Assembly (NCBI GenBank): GCA_034440575.1
Contig: JAOTOL010001508.1
Location: 1,134,001 to 1,198,000, forward strand
From: Imbricaverruca yamaguchii
Lineage: Eukaryota; Arthropoda; Thecostraca; Neoverrucidae
DNA length: 64,000 nt
Direction of reading: 5' to 3'
Part shown: positions 47,560-60,589 of the stretch, one piece after another
Layout of the letters: each line of letters begins with the position of its first letter
How positions within the stretch are numbered: the stretch's first letter is position 1
Translations under genes and position numbers: made by a program
Notes under the pieces: generated by a model
The model's database searches: none
What the model was told of the DNA's origin: nothing
What the model saw: the letters and a program-made list of their open reading frames with translations, nothing else

Positions 47560-50428
47560 ATGACCGGCGTGGCAAGCGCACAGAAAAACGTGAGATCGCC
47601 CAGACGGGCGAGGGTACGGAGGAGTGGCACTGGCCGCCAGGGAAGGTACCAACGCGTCTCCGCTGAAAATCACAACGGCTGTCAACCATCCCAACAGCAA
47701 GCTTGAGACGTTGTGGATGTTGGTTAAACCAGACAGCAAGCGCCAATTCATCATCTGCACCGCATATCGTCCACCGAGACGAAATCTGACCGACTTGAAA
47801 GCGGACTTTGCAGACCTAGAAGCACAATTCCAGCGTGTGATTGTTGACTATCCGAAGTCCAAACTTTTTATCTGCGGAGATTTAAATTGTGACTTACGGA
47901 AACCAGACTCGGACCAAGGTAGGCGTGTGCTGTCTAATTTTATTTTTGATTACTCTTTATTTCAGTGTGTGACCTCGCCCACCTATTCAACTGGCTCTCT
48001 CCTTGACGTAGTTATCACCAACTGTCGTGACATTGTGCAGCACTGCCGTACACAATTTTGTCATTTTAGTCCGCATAGATTCGTTCGTTTTTCAGTCGAT
48101 GTGCCCAGGTCCAGACCGAGCGGCGCCACCGTTCGCACGCGTTGCTTTCGCCGTACTGATCCGAATGCTTTACTTTACGATCTTTGTTTGGCTGACTGGA
48201 GTTCTGTTTTTAATTCTCCCTCCGTCACGCTCAAGTGGGACTGTTTTCTGAACATCTTTTTACCCATCAATGACATCCATGCTCCCATCAGGACTGTTAG
48301 AATCAGGAACCCTAGCGCCCCGGTCGTATCAGATGGAACTAAAGCTTTAATGTGTCGCCGCCGTGGTGCGCTGACCGTTTATGGGCACCAGTCCACGGAG
48401 TGCAGGGACGCCAACCGAGCTGTACGATCGGCGATTAGACGTGATAGCCGGAACGACGTTGAGCGGCGAATCCGTGAGGATGGGCAGGGGTCAATGTGGC
48501 GACATATCAGGTCATTTGTCGGCGGCAAGCAGGCCATTCGTAAGCTGCCCGACGCGACAGTTGATGACCTTAACCGATTTTTTGTCCGCGTGGGCCCGTG
48601 CGTGGCTGACGAGGTTAGAAGTATGGGAGCGACGCCGAGTATCTCCTGCCGTTTGCCGCGTGTCGGTGCCTGTGCGTTCACCCTGGAGTCGTTGTCGCTA
48701 TCTCAGTTGCGAGCCATCGTCTTCGGGATGAGCGGGTCGTTGGCCTGTGGCGAAGACGGCATCAGCATCCACATGTTCAGGGTGTGCTTCGACTCGTTAG
48801 GTGAGGTGCTCCTGCATTTGGTCAATTCCAGCATTACCCAATCCGATGTTCCTGATTCTTGGAAGCACTCCCTCGTCTATCCCATCTTCAAGTCCGGTGA
48901 TCCCTGTAACCCTTCCAATTTCCGTCCTATCTCCATCGTCCCAGTCATTGCGAAAATTGTAGAGCGTGCCGTCCACCAGCAACTCTACAATTACCTGTCC
49001 GATAACCACCTCCTCTCCCAAACTCAGCACGGCTTCCGTCCTCGTCACTCGACGGAAACCGCACTGACCTCCATATCTGACCAGATCCTATCCGCATGTG
49101 ACCATGGAGAGATGTCCCTTCTCTGTCTGCTGGATTTGAGCAAGTGCTTTGATGTGATAGATCACTCAAAACTCCTGTCAAAATTAAGTCTCCACAGCAT
49201 CGATACTTCCTGGTTTTCGGCTTATCTTCAGAACCACACCCAGAGTGTCAGCCATACTGACAGTCTGGGTGTCGTCCACAAATCTGCCCCGTTGCCGAAC
49301 AGCATTGGCGTTTTTCAAGGATCATCTCTCGGACCTCTCCTCTACTGCGTCTTCGCCAACGACCTCAGCCTGTTCGCCGAAGGTGCAGTAGTTGTTCAAT
49401 ACGCTGACGGCACCCAAATTTTGGTCAGTGGTAAGAAATCTCAAATTTAAAATGTTGTCACTCATATGGAAACAGTTCTGGCCTCCCTCGATATCTGGTT
49501 TCGAGCAAATGGACTGAAAATTAACGTAGCTAAGACACAGCTGATGATGTTGGGCAGCCCACAAAATATGCGTGCCTTACCGGATGTCACAGTGAAATTT
49601 CGCGATCATCATCTACCCACCATTTCGGAATGCAAAAATCTCGGTATTATTTTCGATCGCTCTCTCAGCTGGGACTCGCACGTCTCAGAATTGACTCGGC
49701 GTTGTTTCGGAGTTCTGGGTGGTCTGTCGCGTCTGAGGGGGCACCTTCCACCTGCCGTCATCTCCGCGCTGGTCAATGTTCTGATCTTCTCGCAGATCCG
49801 CTACTGTATTTCTGTGTATGGTAACGGAGGCAAAAAGAACCTATCTCGCATTCAAAAAATTATAAACTACTCGGCTAAGGTAATTTTCGGCCGCAAAAAG
49901 TTTGACCACGTTTCGGATCTGCCGAGGAGGCTGGGCTGGCTCAGCGCGGAGAACCTGGCGAGTTATCACACACTTCGCCTCATACACAAGGTGCGTCTCC
50001 ATGGTGAGCCAGAGTCACTGGCTCACGATCTCACCACCATGGCGGAGATTCGTGACCGGACCACCCGTCAAGACCACAACTTGTATGTCCCCCGGTCCCG
50101 CACCGAGATGGGGAAGAGACGCTTTAGTTCCAGAGCGCCACACATGTGCAACTCACTGCCACCTGAGCTGATGCGACTTCCCGTGTCGATCTTTGGTCGC
50201 CACCTACGGGAGTATCTACTTGACGTGCCGCCCTTGCCGGTCTGATAGACTGCTCGACTTGCTGTTATTTTATATGTTTTTTTATAGTTTAACTTGTATT
50301 CTTTGATTTTGACCCTTTTTTACCTTTTATGCTGTGTTGTTTTATCTATTTGACGCGATGTCGTAATAGCCACAAGTCAATTGTGGATGACCTCAATAAA
50401 GTCTGTCTGTCTGTCTGTCTGTCTGTCG
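47560..50428 (+). mobile_element. CR1/Jockey-group LINE copy with 3' hairpin and (TCTG)n tail
   Basis: This spans the coding remnant below plus its 3' untranslated region. The latter has a hairpin CCACAA-GTCAA-TTGTGG (50370-50386), AATAAA (50395-50400) and a terminal (GTCT)n tail ending about 50427. Short microsatellite 3' ends replacing poly(A), together with a terminal hairpin, are typical of CR1/L2-like elements. The 5' end is lost or unrecognisable: upstream of 47600 only scrambled, stop-containing sequence remains. Confidence 0.85.
47594..50245 (+). pseudogene. LINE ORF2 (APE endonuclease + reverse transcriptase), inactivated
   Basis: The product would nick target DNA and reverse-transcribe the element RNA. 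One frame runs from about 47594 to 50245 and holds DRPDGRGYGGVAL, TAYRPPR and ICGDLNCDLR of the AP-endonuclease domain. The RT domain follows with NFRPISIVPVIAKIVERAV, QHGFRPRHST, LLDLSKCFDVIDH and VFQGSSLGPLLY. The catalytic box is YADG (49400-49411) instead of YADD. A TAA at 49448-49450 interrupts the frame in KSQI*NVVTH, most simply CAA changed to TAA. Another stop (TGA, 47591) lies upstream, probably from CGA. The C-terminal part (49451-50245) has the usual IRYCISVYGNG and HMCNSLPPELMRLP blocks. The long intact frame shows a fairly young insertion, but this copy cannot encode an active RT. Confidence 0.9.
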
Positions 50429-50429
50429 G

Positions 50430-52440
50430 CGGAATTCGGCGAATGTAATGCCAACGGATGAAGCGAGCGAGGGGAGCGAAGGGATGAAGAATAAAATAAA
50501 CATGCATTTTTCCATTGCTGGAATTCGCACAAGAAAACTGAGACAACTCGCGGTGAGTTGAAGTCCTTGTGGTCTTATAATGTTGCATGTAGATAAATTA
50601 TTTTGAGTTCATTGACCTATAGCGTTAGCATGGCGAGGGTTCCATGGCTTGAGCCAGCTATTCGTAGTAATCACCAGTTGTGTGCTGGTGAACATACGTC
50701 CATTGCTCTCTTTTCATGAAATATTATAATCTGCATTTGATTATGCCTTTGAATTCAGACATGTGACAGCATCTGCTAAAGGATGGCAACTCGGGAAGTC
50801 TGGACATATGCCAAATGGAAACTTTGAATCTGAAATATTTGGAAGCTCACGGCAGCTGCCTACTCTGACTTAGACTATTTAATCTATGTAATTATCCGAC
50901 AAACTTCAGGCTTGTAATCTTCATCTTTGACATTTTTTGACAAGCTAACAACTTTTAAATGTGAAATCCGCGGGCACCTTTAAGGATTTGCTGGCTGCTA
51001 CTGCTGCTAGATAATGCTTGTATTTTGAGCCTTTATAATATTTCCAAGCTTGCCTGCTTCAAATCTCAATTGTTTATCAATGCTTGTGGGACAGTTCCTT
51101 TCCGTTGTTGCCAGATTTCCAGCCGCTGTCAGATTAATGACAATGCTAGTAGGTGATAGTATGCTTTAACTTTTTACCGCCCTACTCCCTGAATGCTTCG
51201 TTTAAGTACCGATCGTCATCGGTGTTACGTATGAATCGGGCTTCAGCCACGTGGAATTACAATTCAAGGCCGTTGTGACGGTCATGACCTCTTCCTACGA
51301 CCCCCCCCCCACCCAAATTCGTTGCATCCAGAGAAATACGCCTAATTTATGTCAAAAGGTGGTCAATTTGTCGTTCTGTACCCATATTGGTCAGCAGAAT
51401 TGCTTGGCTAGATTCACCAATGGTCAAGGAAGTCCCTTGCCAGCTGGTTGGTCGAAGGAAACCACGGCTGGTAGTGACAGACTATATAATCAGCTTTATA
51501 GAGAGGAAATAATCAAATAATCAGCTTTATATAATTACTATGTAGAGGATCAGTCAGGCGAGTCGCAGTCCGTGATCAAACAGAGGATCAGCATCAACAC
51601 CTCCAATTTGGTCAAAATGCGTCTCGACCGGAGGAGGATCCACAGGCTGAGGATCAGCCTGAGGCTCAGTCTCAGCTCAGCCTCAGCCTCAGTCATTAGC
51701 CAGTCAGCCGGCCTTAGCCCGCTGACCAGTGGCAGGGTTGGAGATTAGCCATTCTCAGCCACTGAAATTCTGATCTGGACCGTTCTCCAGACCTGAGCAT
51801 CTTTCCAGACATGAGCTCCCCCGTACCCAGCCGCTCCCCAAGCCCTCCGTGCTCGCCAGGCGATTCAGAACGTTCCTCGGAACCATCGGCCCAGCCCCGG
51901 TGCTTGCACGACTGACTGGCGCCACTGGTCCGTCGGGCCGACCGCCACGCTCGTGTGCACGTGGGCATGGTCTGTGAAACCGGCTCGGCACCGTGGCCAG
52001 ACCAGACGGCTGTGGCAGTGCACGTGCCACTGCTCCAAACCTCCACCGGCCCCTCCCATGCCCGCTTCCCCAAGTCGAGCGGCATGCACGGCTGTGGCCG
52101 CATGTGTCGCTGTCGCGGCCACTGCTCACGTCACTGCCGGATCCTCTGCCCCAACCCGCGTGACACGGACGCTCGGAGAGCCTTCTTCGGGCCGGATCTG
52201 TCGGCGCCGGCTCCCGCTCCCACCAGGATCTCACCAGTACGAGGATCTCGTCCAGAACGAGATCTCGCTCCAGCCGCGACCTCGATCCTGCAGCAGCGGC
52301 AAATGGAATCCATGAGCTTTGAATCTTTCTCAATCACTCCCTCTCAGTACGCACATACTCACATGTGAGTTGCCGGTTGGCTATCTGCTTGCATGTGTGT
52401 TGTCAACATCGATCGAGCAGTCGAATGACTTGGCCTGCCT
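50430..52440. other. No supported gene; AG/CAG-rich and GC-rich segments
   Basis: The interval is AT-rich to about 51540. A CTCAGCCTCAG-type simple repeat follows (51640-51700), then a GC-rich stretch to 52320 with open frames on both strands but no domain. A C run lies at 51301-51310. Confidence 0.4.
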
Positions 52441-52442
52441 AG

Positions 52443-53030
<588 letters not shown>

Positions 53031-53280
53031 CGGAGTCTTCATGACCATTTTAAGCAGGGACGCACTGTCAGGGATTCAATGCGCATCACGATTGCGGCAA
53101 CATACGTAGCGATCAATCGTGAACTTTCGACTCGGCGAGGCGCTCAGTCATTCAAGGAAGAAAACTTCCAGACGTGTTGAGCTCCTTGTCGCTCATGCTA
53201 TGATCGGTTGAGCGGCTTCGCGGCTTCATGAAGTCCTCGTGATCAATCACCCGCCCGCCTGTCATTATGACGGACAGGCA

Positions 53281-53640
53281 GTTGCCAATGTCCGACACAC
53301 ATCCGCCAGCCGTCAATGTGGCGGACAGGCACGACGGAGCATCTGCCAATGTCCGACACACATCCGCCAGCCGTCAATGTGGCGGACAGGCACGACGGAG
53401 CATCTGCCAATGTCCGACACACATCCGCCAGCCGTCAATGTGGCGGACAGGCACGACGGAGCATCTGCCAATGTCCGACACACATCCGCCATCCGTCAAT
53501 GTGGTAGACAGGCACGACGGAGCATCTGCCAATGTCCGACACACACATCCGCCAACCGTCAATGTGACGGTCAGGCACGCCGGAGCATCTGCCGATGTCT
53601 GGCACACATCCGTCAGCCGTCAAAGTGGGCGAGACGAACA
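53281..53640. repeat. 61-bp minisatellite, about 5.5 units
   Basis: Units contain CCGTCAATGTGGCGGACAGG, CACGACGGAGCATCTGCCAA and TGTCCGACACACATCCGCCA. The first three are almost identical, and later units diverge by substitutions and a 2-base insertion near 53545. Confidence 0.95.
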
Positions 53641-54169
53641 CAAACCTGCTACGTGTGTGACGCCACGTCCGTTATGTGTGTCCGTCTCGATATCGTACCA
53701 CACTGTAGTTACTTTCGGCGGCTTCCGAAGCGGGCCCAGCAAGTGGTGGACGTTCTAGTGGTGAATAGCGCTATGAATCCATGGTATAAATATTCCATCG
53801 GGCACAGCGGTAGATGGCAAATGACCCGAGCTCTAGCTTGACGGAAATTGATTCTTTGTAAAGCAGTGTATTTAAAATATTTTGTCGACTTTTTATCAGC
53901 AAGATGCCACTTTGCTTTGTGTTGATCGCCACAAAACTGCAAAGAGGCGGAATTCACGCGTTCCTTTGACAATGGTTAATTTAACCCTAAAAATGAAATA
54001 AACTTACAAATCGAAACCTCGTTTGACATTCACACGAAGCTTGCCACAGCTGCCAGCATGGCGAACCTCACCGGTCCAGATCGGTGCTGAAGATGGAAAA
54101 TGAAGTGTGTTCGTAATCGCACGTTTCATGGATTCTGGCGGCGTGTCGGGGTACCGTGAATGGCTGGTC

Positions 54170-55200
54170 TCTGGCTGTCACGCCATAACAGCATGTCATA
54201 CCGTCACGACCGTACCGTCTCGCCATAGCGTCACGCTGTACTATGACGCCATAACGGCGCGCCATACCGTCACATCATACCGTTACACCATGCTATCACA
54301 ACAATACCGTCACGATCGTACAGTCATACCATACCGTCACGACCGTACAGTCATGCCATACCGTCACACCATACCGTCACGACCGTACAGTCATGCCATA
54401 CCGTCACACCGTACCGTCACGCCATTCCATCGCACCATACCGTCACACCGTACCGTCATGCCATGCCATCACACCATACCGTCACGACCGTACAGTCATG
54501 CCGTACCGTCACACCGTACCGTCACGCCATGCCATCACACCATACCGTCACACCGTACCGTCACGCCATGCCATCACACCATACCGTCACGACCGTACAG
54601 TCATGCCATACCGTCACACCGTACCGTCACGCCATGCCATCACACCATACCGTCACACCGTACCGTCACGCCATGCCATCACATCATACCGTCACGACGT
54701 ACAGTCATGCCATACCGTCACACCGTACCGTCACGCCATGCCATCACACCATACCGTCACACCGTACCGTCACGCCATGCCATCACACCATACCGTCACG
54801 ACCGTACAGTCATGCCATACCGTCACCGTACCGTCACGCCATGCCATCACACCATACCGTCACGACCGTACAGTCATGCCATACCGTCACACCGTACCGT
54901 CACGCCATGCCATCACACCATACCGTCACACCGTACCGTCACGCCATGCCATCACACCATACCGTCACGGCCGTACAGTCATGCCATACCGTCACACCGT
55001 ACCGTCACGCCATGCCATCACACCATACCGCCACACCGTACCGTCACGCCATGCCATCACACCATACCGTCACGACCGTACAGTCATGCCATACCGTCAC
55101 ACCGTACCGTCACGCCATGCCATCACACCATACCGTCACGACCGCACAGTCATGCCATACCGTCACACCGTACCGGAACACAGGACCATCATGCCGTAAT
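54170..55200. repeat. ATACCGTCAC-type minisatellite with higher-order units
   Basis: The basic unit is 13-15 bases (ATACCGTCACGCC, ACCGTCACACC, ATGCCATCACACC, GACCGTACAGTC). These are ordered into longer blocks of roughly 90-130 bases that recur about eight times. Long open frames (PYRHTVPSRH-type) are repeat by-products. Confidence 0.95.
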
Positions 55201-55219
55201 GGCACGCCAAACTGTCACG

Positions 55220-55735
55220 ACATATTGTCACACATACCCCCACATCAGACTCCTCCAATGCCACACTGTCACGCCATACCGTCGCACCCTGTTGTCATAC
55301 ATACCCTCACATCAGACTCCAATGCCACACTGTCACGCCATACCGTCGCGCCATGTTGTCATACATACCCTCACATCAGACTCCAATGCCACACTGTCAC
55401 GCCATACCGTCGCGCCATGTTGTCATACATACCCTCACATCAGACTCCAATGCCACACTGTCACGCCATACCGTCGCGCCCTGTTGTCATACATCCCTCA
55501 CATCAGACTCCAATGCCACACTGTCACGCCATACCGTCGCGCCCTGTTGTCATACATACCCTCACATCAGACTCCAATGCCACACTGTCACGCCATACCG
55601 TCGCGCCATGTTGTCATACATACCCTCACATCAGACTCCAATGCCACACTGTCACGCCATACCGTCACGCCATGTTGTCATACATACCCTCACATCAGAC
55701 TTCAATGCCATACTGTCACGCCATACCGTTACGCC
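55220..55735. repeat. 64-bp minisatellite, 8 units
   Basis: Units contain CATACATACCCTCACATCAG, ACTCCAATGCCACACTGTCA, and CGCCATACCGTCGCGCC plus TGTTGT. It joins directly to the ATACCGTCAC array and shares its CACGCCATACCGTC core, so it probably arose from it. Confidence 0.95.
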
Positions 55736-55739
55736 TACA

Positions 55740-56815
55740 GGCTGCCGTGCTGTATCACTATACCGACCCGTTTGTGGCCGAGCAAACACCATTGATGGCT
55801 GAAGGTCGCAAACAGGTGTACACTCTCCCAGGGTGGAGCTCGCCGTCCCCGCCAGCACAGAAATCGAAAGCGAAGTCGATGGGCACAAACATGGCGAACC
55901 AATTAACAACAATCGAGTCTGATTGACCCGGTTCATATGGTGGGCATTCCATTTGTCCAAGTGGACTTACCATCGGAACATTTCGTCAACCGACCGCCAG
56001 TTGCTTCTACCATATCTGGCGCCGGACCTCGGCTACTCGTGAAGGTGCTATCCAACGTGCGGTCACGCTCACTGAGTAGCCGCAGGCAAGCGGTGGTCAT
56101 CCACATCGTTACGGCAGTAGTCTCTCTGCCGCGACTCGTTAGCAGGGTGACCGGAAATGGACCTTTATTGCAGTCTTTGGCTGCAGCTCGTTCCAAGACA
56201 CCACCGAGGTGTACGACCACAGTCGGCCACCGCTTACAACCCTCTCCCGAAACCTCATCGCAGCTCAGAGTCCACTGACCCGGCCCAGGCGAGGTCGCGC
56301 CACCACCGTCCGTCAGTGACGAGCTGGGACTCACTGCAGCTGAGCCGATAGTCGAAAGGCTGTCACCGCCGCCACCACCGCTAAATCTCCAACAGACACG
56401 TTATGCCGCATGTCAGCCATTGCCGTCCGGCATGGGGTCTGCCTAGCGCTGCTCTGAGCGAGTGGAGTGTCGCTTTCCGTGAAAATAGCAACCGCCTCCA
56501 CGTTGATTGGAAGTGTTTGCTCTCACGGTAAATATTGGAGGCACCCAATGTGGTGTGGTGCGCCAAAATGGAGAAATATAATGTGGTGGGGTTGGCCGAA
56601 AATATTGCGGTGGTGATCTCGTAAATGAATACCGGGGTACTTCTTCCTTGGCGCAGGATGGATGTGATGATGCGCCAAATTACGTTTCCCCGGATAAGTT
56701 CGGTGTTTCATGTCGGGGTTAAAGTCTGTTCGGCCAGGTCGGGTCATCTTGACAATATAGGATGACGGAGAGAAACTAGTATACAGAGAGACGTAATTAG
56801 GATAAGATGTCGGAC
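55740..56815. other. No supported gene
   Basis: Mixed-composition sequence between minisatellites. Open frames up to ~130 codons on either strand carry no recognisable domain. Confidence 0.4.
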
Positions 56816-56832
56816 GCAGCAGGATGGATGCG

Positions 56833-57510
56833 GTGTGAGGGTATTTGTTGGGCGGGACGAGTGGATGCGGTGTGAGGGCATTTGTTGGGCGGGACGAGTG
56901 GATGCGGTGTGAGGGTATTTGTTGGGCGGGACGAGTGGATGCGGTGTGAGGGTATTTGTTGGGCGGGACGAGTGGATGCGGTGTGAGGGCATTTGTTGGG
57001 CGGGACGAGTGGATGCGGTGTGAGGGTATTTGTTGGGCGGGACGAGTGGCTGCGGTGTGAGGGTATTTGTTGGGCGGGACGAGTGGATGCGGTGTGAGGG
57101 TATTTGTTGGGCGGGACGAGTGGATGCGGTGTGAGGGCATTTGTTGGGCGGGACGAGTGGATGCGGTGTGAGGGTATTTGTTGGGCGGGACGAGTGGATG
57201 CGGTGTGAGGGCATTTGTTGGGCGGGACGAGTGGATGTGGTGTGAGGGCATTTGTTGGACGGGACGAGTGGATGCGGTGTGAGGGTATTTGTTGGGCGGG
57301 ACGAGTGGATTCGGTGTGAGGGTATTTGTTGGGGCCGGATGAGTGGATGCGGTGTGAGGGCGTTTTTTGGGGGGTAGGATGAGTGGATGCGGTGTGAGAG
57401 TATTTGCTGGGGAAGGATAAATAGGTGTGGTGTGAGGGTGTTGGACAGGACAGGATCGGTAGATGCGGTATGTGGGTGTCGGGTGGGGCAACGTGAGTGG
57501 ATGCAGTGTG
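56833..57510. repeat. 37-bp minisatellite: 13 exact-length units, then ~5 degenerate
   Basis: The unit GTGTGAGGGTATTTGTTGGG plus CGGGACGAGTGGATGCG keeps exact 37-base phase from 56833 to 57313. Units then vary in length and sequence to about 57510. On the minus strand all three frames lack stops, producing an apparent 362-codon frame with a 37-residue period. It is not called a gene. Confidence 0.96.
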
Positions 57511-57784
57511 AGGGTGTCCTGCAGGCAGTGCTTTGATGGTAATATCTTTATTAAGGAATAATCCTGAACTGTCGTCGTTATGAGGTGCAAAATGCAGTTA
57601 AATTTAAACATAAAACTTGCTACAAACTAACTTGCTTACTAACTGACTAATCTAAACTAGCTGACTAGCCTATCAACCTAATCCAATCCAACATAAGAAA
57701 ACAAAATTAAACCGAACCGAACCAAACCAAACCCGACCAACATGAACCGACAAAATCAGCCTTAGAAACGAGCCAACGGGCACT

Positions 57785-58255
57785 GCTGTTGGCTCGTCGC
57801 CACTGGCATCTGGCTGCTGCGGGCATTGGCTGCTGGCTGCTGCGGGCGCTGGCTGCTGGCTGCTGCGGGCATTGGCTGCTGGCTGCTGCGGGCACTGGCT
57901 GCTGGCTGCTGCGAGCACTGCTGCTCGCTGCTGCGCGCACTGGCTGCTGGCTGCTGCGGGCACTGTTGCTGGCTGCTGCGGGCACTGGCTGCTCGCTGCT
58001 GCGAGCACTGCTGCTGGCTGCTGCGGGATCTGGCTGCTGGCTGCTGCGGGCACTGGCTGCTGGCTGCTGCGGGCACTGGTTGCTGGCTGCTGCGGGCACT
58101 GTTGCTGGCTGCTGCGGGCACTGGCTGCTGGCTGCTGCGAGCACTGCTGCTGGCTGCTGCGCGCACTGGCTGCTGGCTGCTGCGAGCACTGCTGCTGGCT
58201 GCTGCGCGCACTGGCTGCTGGCTGCTGCGGGCACTGTTGCTGGCTACTGCGGGAA
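57785..58255. repeat. 22-23-bp CTG-rich minisatellite, about 20 units
   Basis: The unit GGCTGCTGGCTGCTGCGGGC plus ACT/ATT/GCT has a 22-base variant (ACTGCTGCTGGCTGCTGCGN type). Substituted versions (TCGCTG, GCGAGC, GCGCGC) are interspersed. Confidence 0.95.
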
Positions 58256-58259
58256 CCGG

Positions 58260-60585
58260 ACGCTACCTGAACCGGACGGCTCCTTGTCCGGCTGCCAATT
58301 TATAATCAGGAACTGTACCGCTATGGCAGTGCCTGTCGAATTATACCACTGGTGGGTGACTCAGGAAATAATACTGCAGACCAACGAAGCCAGCAGCCAT
58401 TATTTCGGAAGGTGTGTCAAGTAATTCGGGCATTGAGCGGCACACATCACATATCGACAGTACTACGACAGCCAAATTTGACATCCATACTCAGCTAAAC
58501 ATAAAATTGACTTTCACCGAATAGTAAACCATATTGAAGATCAAGCCCACATGTATATTTAATTTAATTTTAGGAATGCGTAACTGACGACTTCTACGTG
58601 TGTTGTAAGTACCTCCAAAGCGCTCAAATCACTTCATTTAACCAGGACCAACGAGTGAACATTGAGGCATTCCCTGACGACTGCTGGCAATGACAAGTGA
58701 GCACATCAGGACGGGTCTATGCTGACACATTCCCTGACTAGCGCTGGTAATGATCAGTGGACACGTCAGGCTAGGTCTACATTCTCGGACCGTTCCGGCG
58801 AGATACCTTGCCAATGTCTGCGCTGCGCTGACGCCACCATAAGTCGGCTTGCTGGAAAACAGGGTACGTATTGTATTTCGGGCATGCTTTCAGGGGGCAG
58901 CGACATGTTCGAATAGCAAATAGACCCGTGGATATAACCAGGTGTACCATGCAAGGTCGACCTACATTTATGCCGAATAAATAGGTGCGAAAATAGAAAA
59001 GGCGAAATCGTTAAAGGCGTTGGTAAAAGTTTCACGAGTTGCATTTTAAAAAACACGCCTGGGATGTATGAAATAATGTATGGAAAATGGATGGGCATTG
59101 AACCCAACGAAACACTCTAATGACTTACTGGGGGAAGGGAGAGGTGTAATGCAGGTACACATTGGAATCAGCAGAACACCACGGCCAGATCGGCATATTC
59201 TCATATTAAGCTATAGCAAGCAAGCAACAGGCAACAATTCGTCGGTTGCCCCCTTGGCTGTGGCGAAATTAATTACTCCTCACCCACGAGGTCCCGACTA
59301 ACAGATGGCATGATATGTGATTGGCATGTTTTTCCTACGTGATATCGAAGGTATAGCTTGGTTATTGGAACGGGCTCTTCCAGTAGCGGCACAGCACTGA
59401 ACGCAAGTTAGTACCTTTGAAGCCGCCCAACATTACAGCGCTGACCATCACGATAGCGTTATCACAGCATCAGGAATATGAAAGCTGGATGTAGCTTAAC
59501 GGCTTACTTTCTTCAGCAGATGCAACTCACTGGCCATTATCACAACAAATTGCCCATTATATTAATTTCAAAGACGAGTTCACACACCAGGTTATCATCT
59601 TCCTCAATGCCTCCTCTTCGTGTAGTTGTTTTGGATGTGGGTGCTTATTTAACTTTGAACGCTACCGGGTTTGACGGTGTCTGGACAATCGTTGGTGAAT
59701 TGTTTACGGGCGGGGCTGCAAACGACACGGGCGCCACCATTGGTGAAGATGCATCACTCACGCGTGCAGTCATCCGTCACACGGGAAGCATCCGGACCAG
59801 CAGGGCCGTCGCCGCGCGCCGGTGCGGCGCCATTTGCTCAGAACGGCCGATTGACTGCGAGCCGGCGCTCACGGCTGGCGCTGACCTTCGCTCCACTTTC
59901 TCTGGCGACCAGCCGAAAATTGAATTCCCGTCGACCGACGCCGACAGCGGCGCATTATTCAACGGCGGCTAACGAGACGCGCCGCGCGCCGAATTCGCCG
60001 CCGCCGCTGGCTGTGACGTCATGACGGACAGCGACCCAGAGCTGCGCTCGCCGGCATAAACGATGCTAATACAGTACCTGCGGCCGGCCAGCTTTCTCGC
60101 GTGTCCGGGTGGCCGTGCGACCGTTGACCTCGGCGAGGGAGGCTGGCCGCGGCCGGCTGGCTGGTTTTGGGGCTGCTAACGAGTGCCACCCACCGCTCAA
60201 GTGGTCAATGCGCGGCTCATTAAGTGAAAGGTCCGGCGGTGAGTGATGGCTGCACGACCAAGATTCCGCCAACGGCCGGCGCGTCGTCGTCGCAGCACGA
60301 ACTGGTCCGGCCGGGCCCGGAATGTCAGAGCAGGTCACCGAGGGTCGCGACGGCCACCTCGCGGTGACGGAAAGTGATACCCCGGATGAGGGGATTATGG
60401 TGACCGGAAGAACGTGAGCCGTTCCCGGTAATTTTGGTGACGATTCACCACTGTCAAGAAGTGCCCGATCGGCACCTATAGACTGCAAGAACCCGATCAC
60501 AAAGCCAATTAGTGTAAGCCAACTTAATTTGGGCTTAGAGTTAATTGAATTGGTTGAAAATAGACGATAAGGAGCAGCCTTCTGG
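58260..60585. other. No supported gene; small duplication and a GC-rich island
   Basis: A ~62-base two-copy tandem (CATTCCCTGAC...GTCAGG...GGTCTA) lies at about 58663-58785. The stretch 59680-60340 is GC- and CpG-rich with open frames on both strands but no domain; it could be a promoter island. Confidence 0.35.
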
Positions 60586-60589
60586 TGTA

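Noticed and set aside
54107..55926. Open frames of 562 and 487 codons rich in His/Pro/Arg
   Set aside because: They are products of the ATACCGTCAC minisatellite, open in several frames with no domain or splice context.
56523..57611. Minus-strand 362-codon Pro/His/Thr-rich frame
   Set aside because: It is a by-product of the 37-bp repeat; all three frames are open.
59478..60024. Open frames of 164 and 117 codons in GC-rich DNA
   Set aside because: No domain; overlapping open frames on both strands are expected from base composition.
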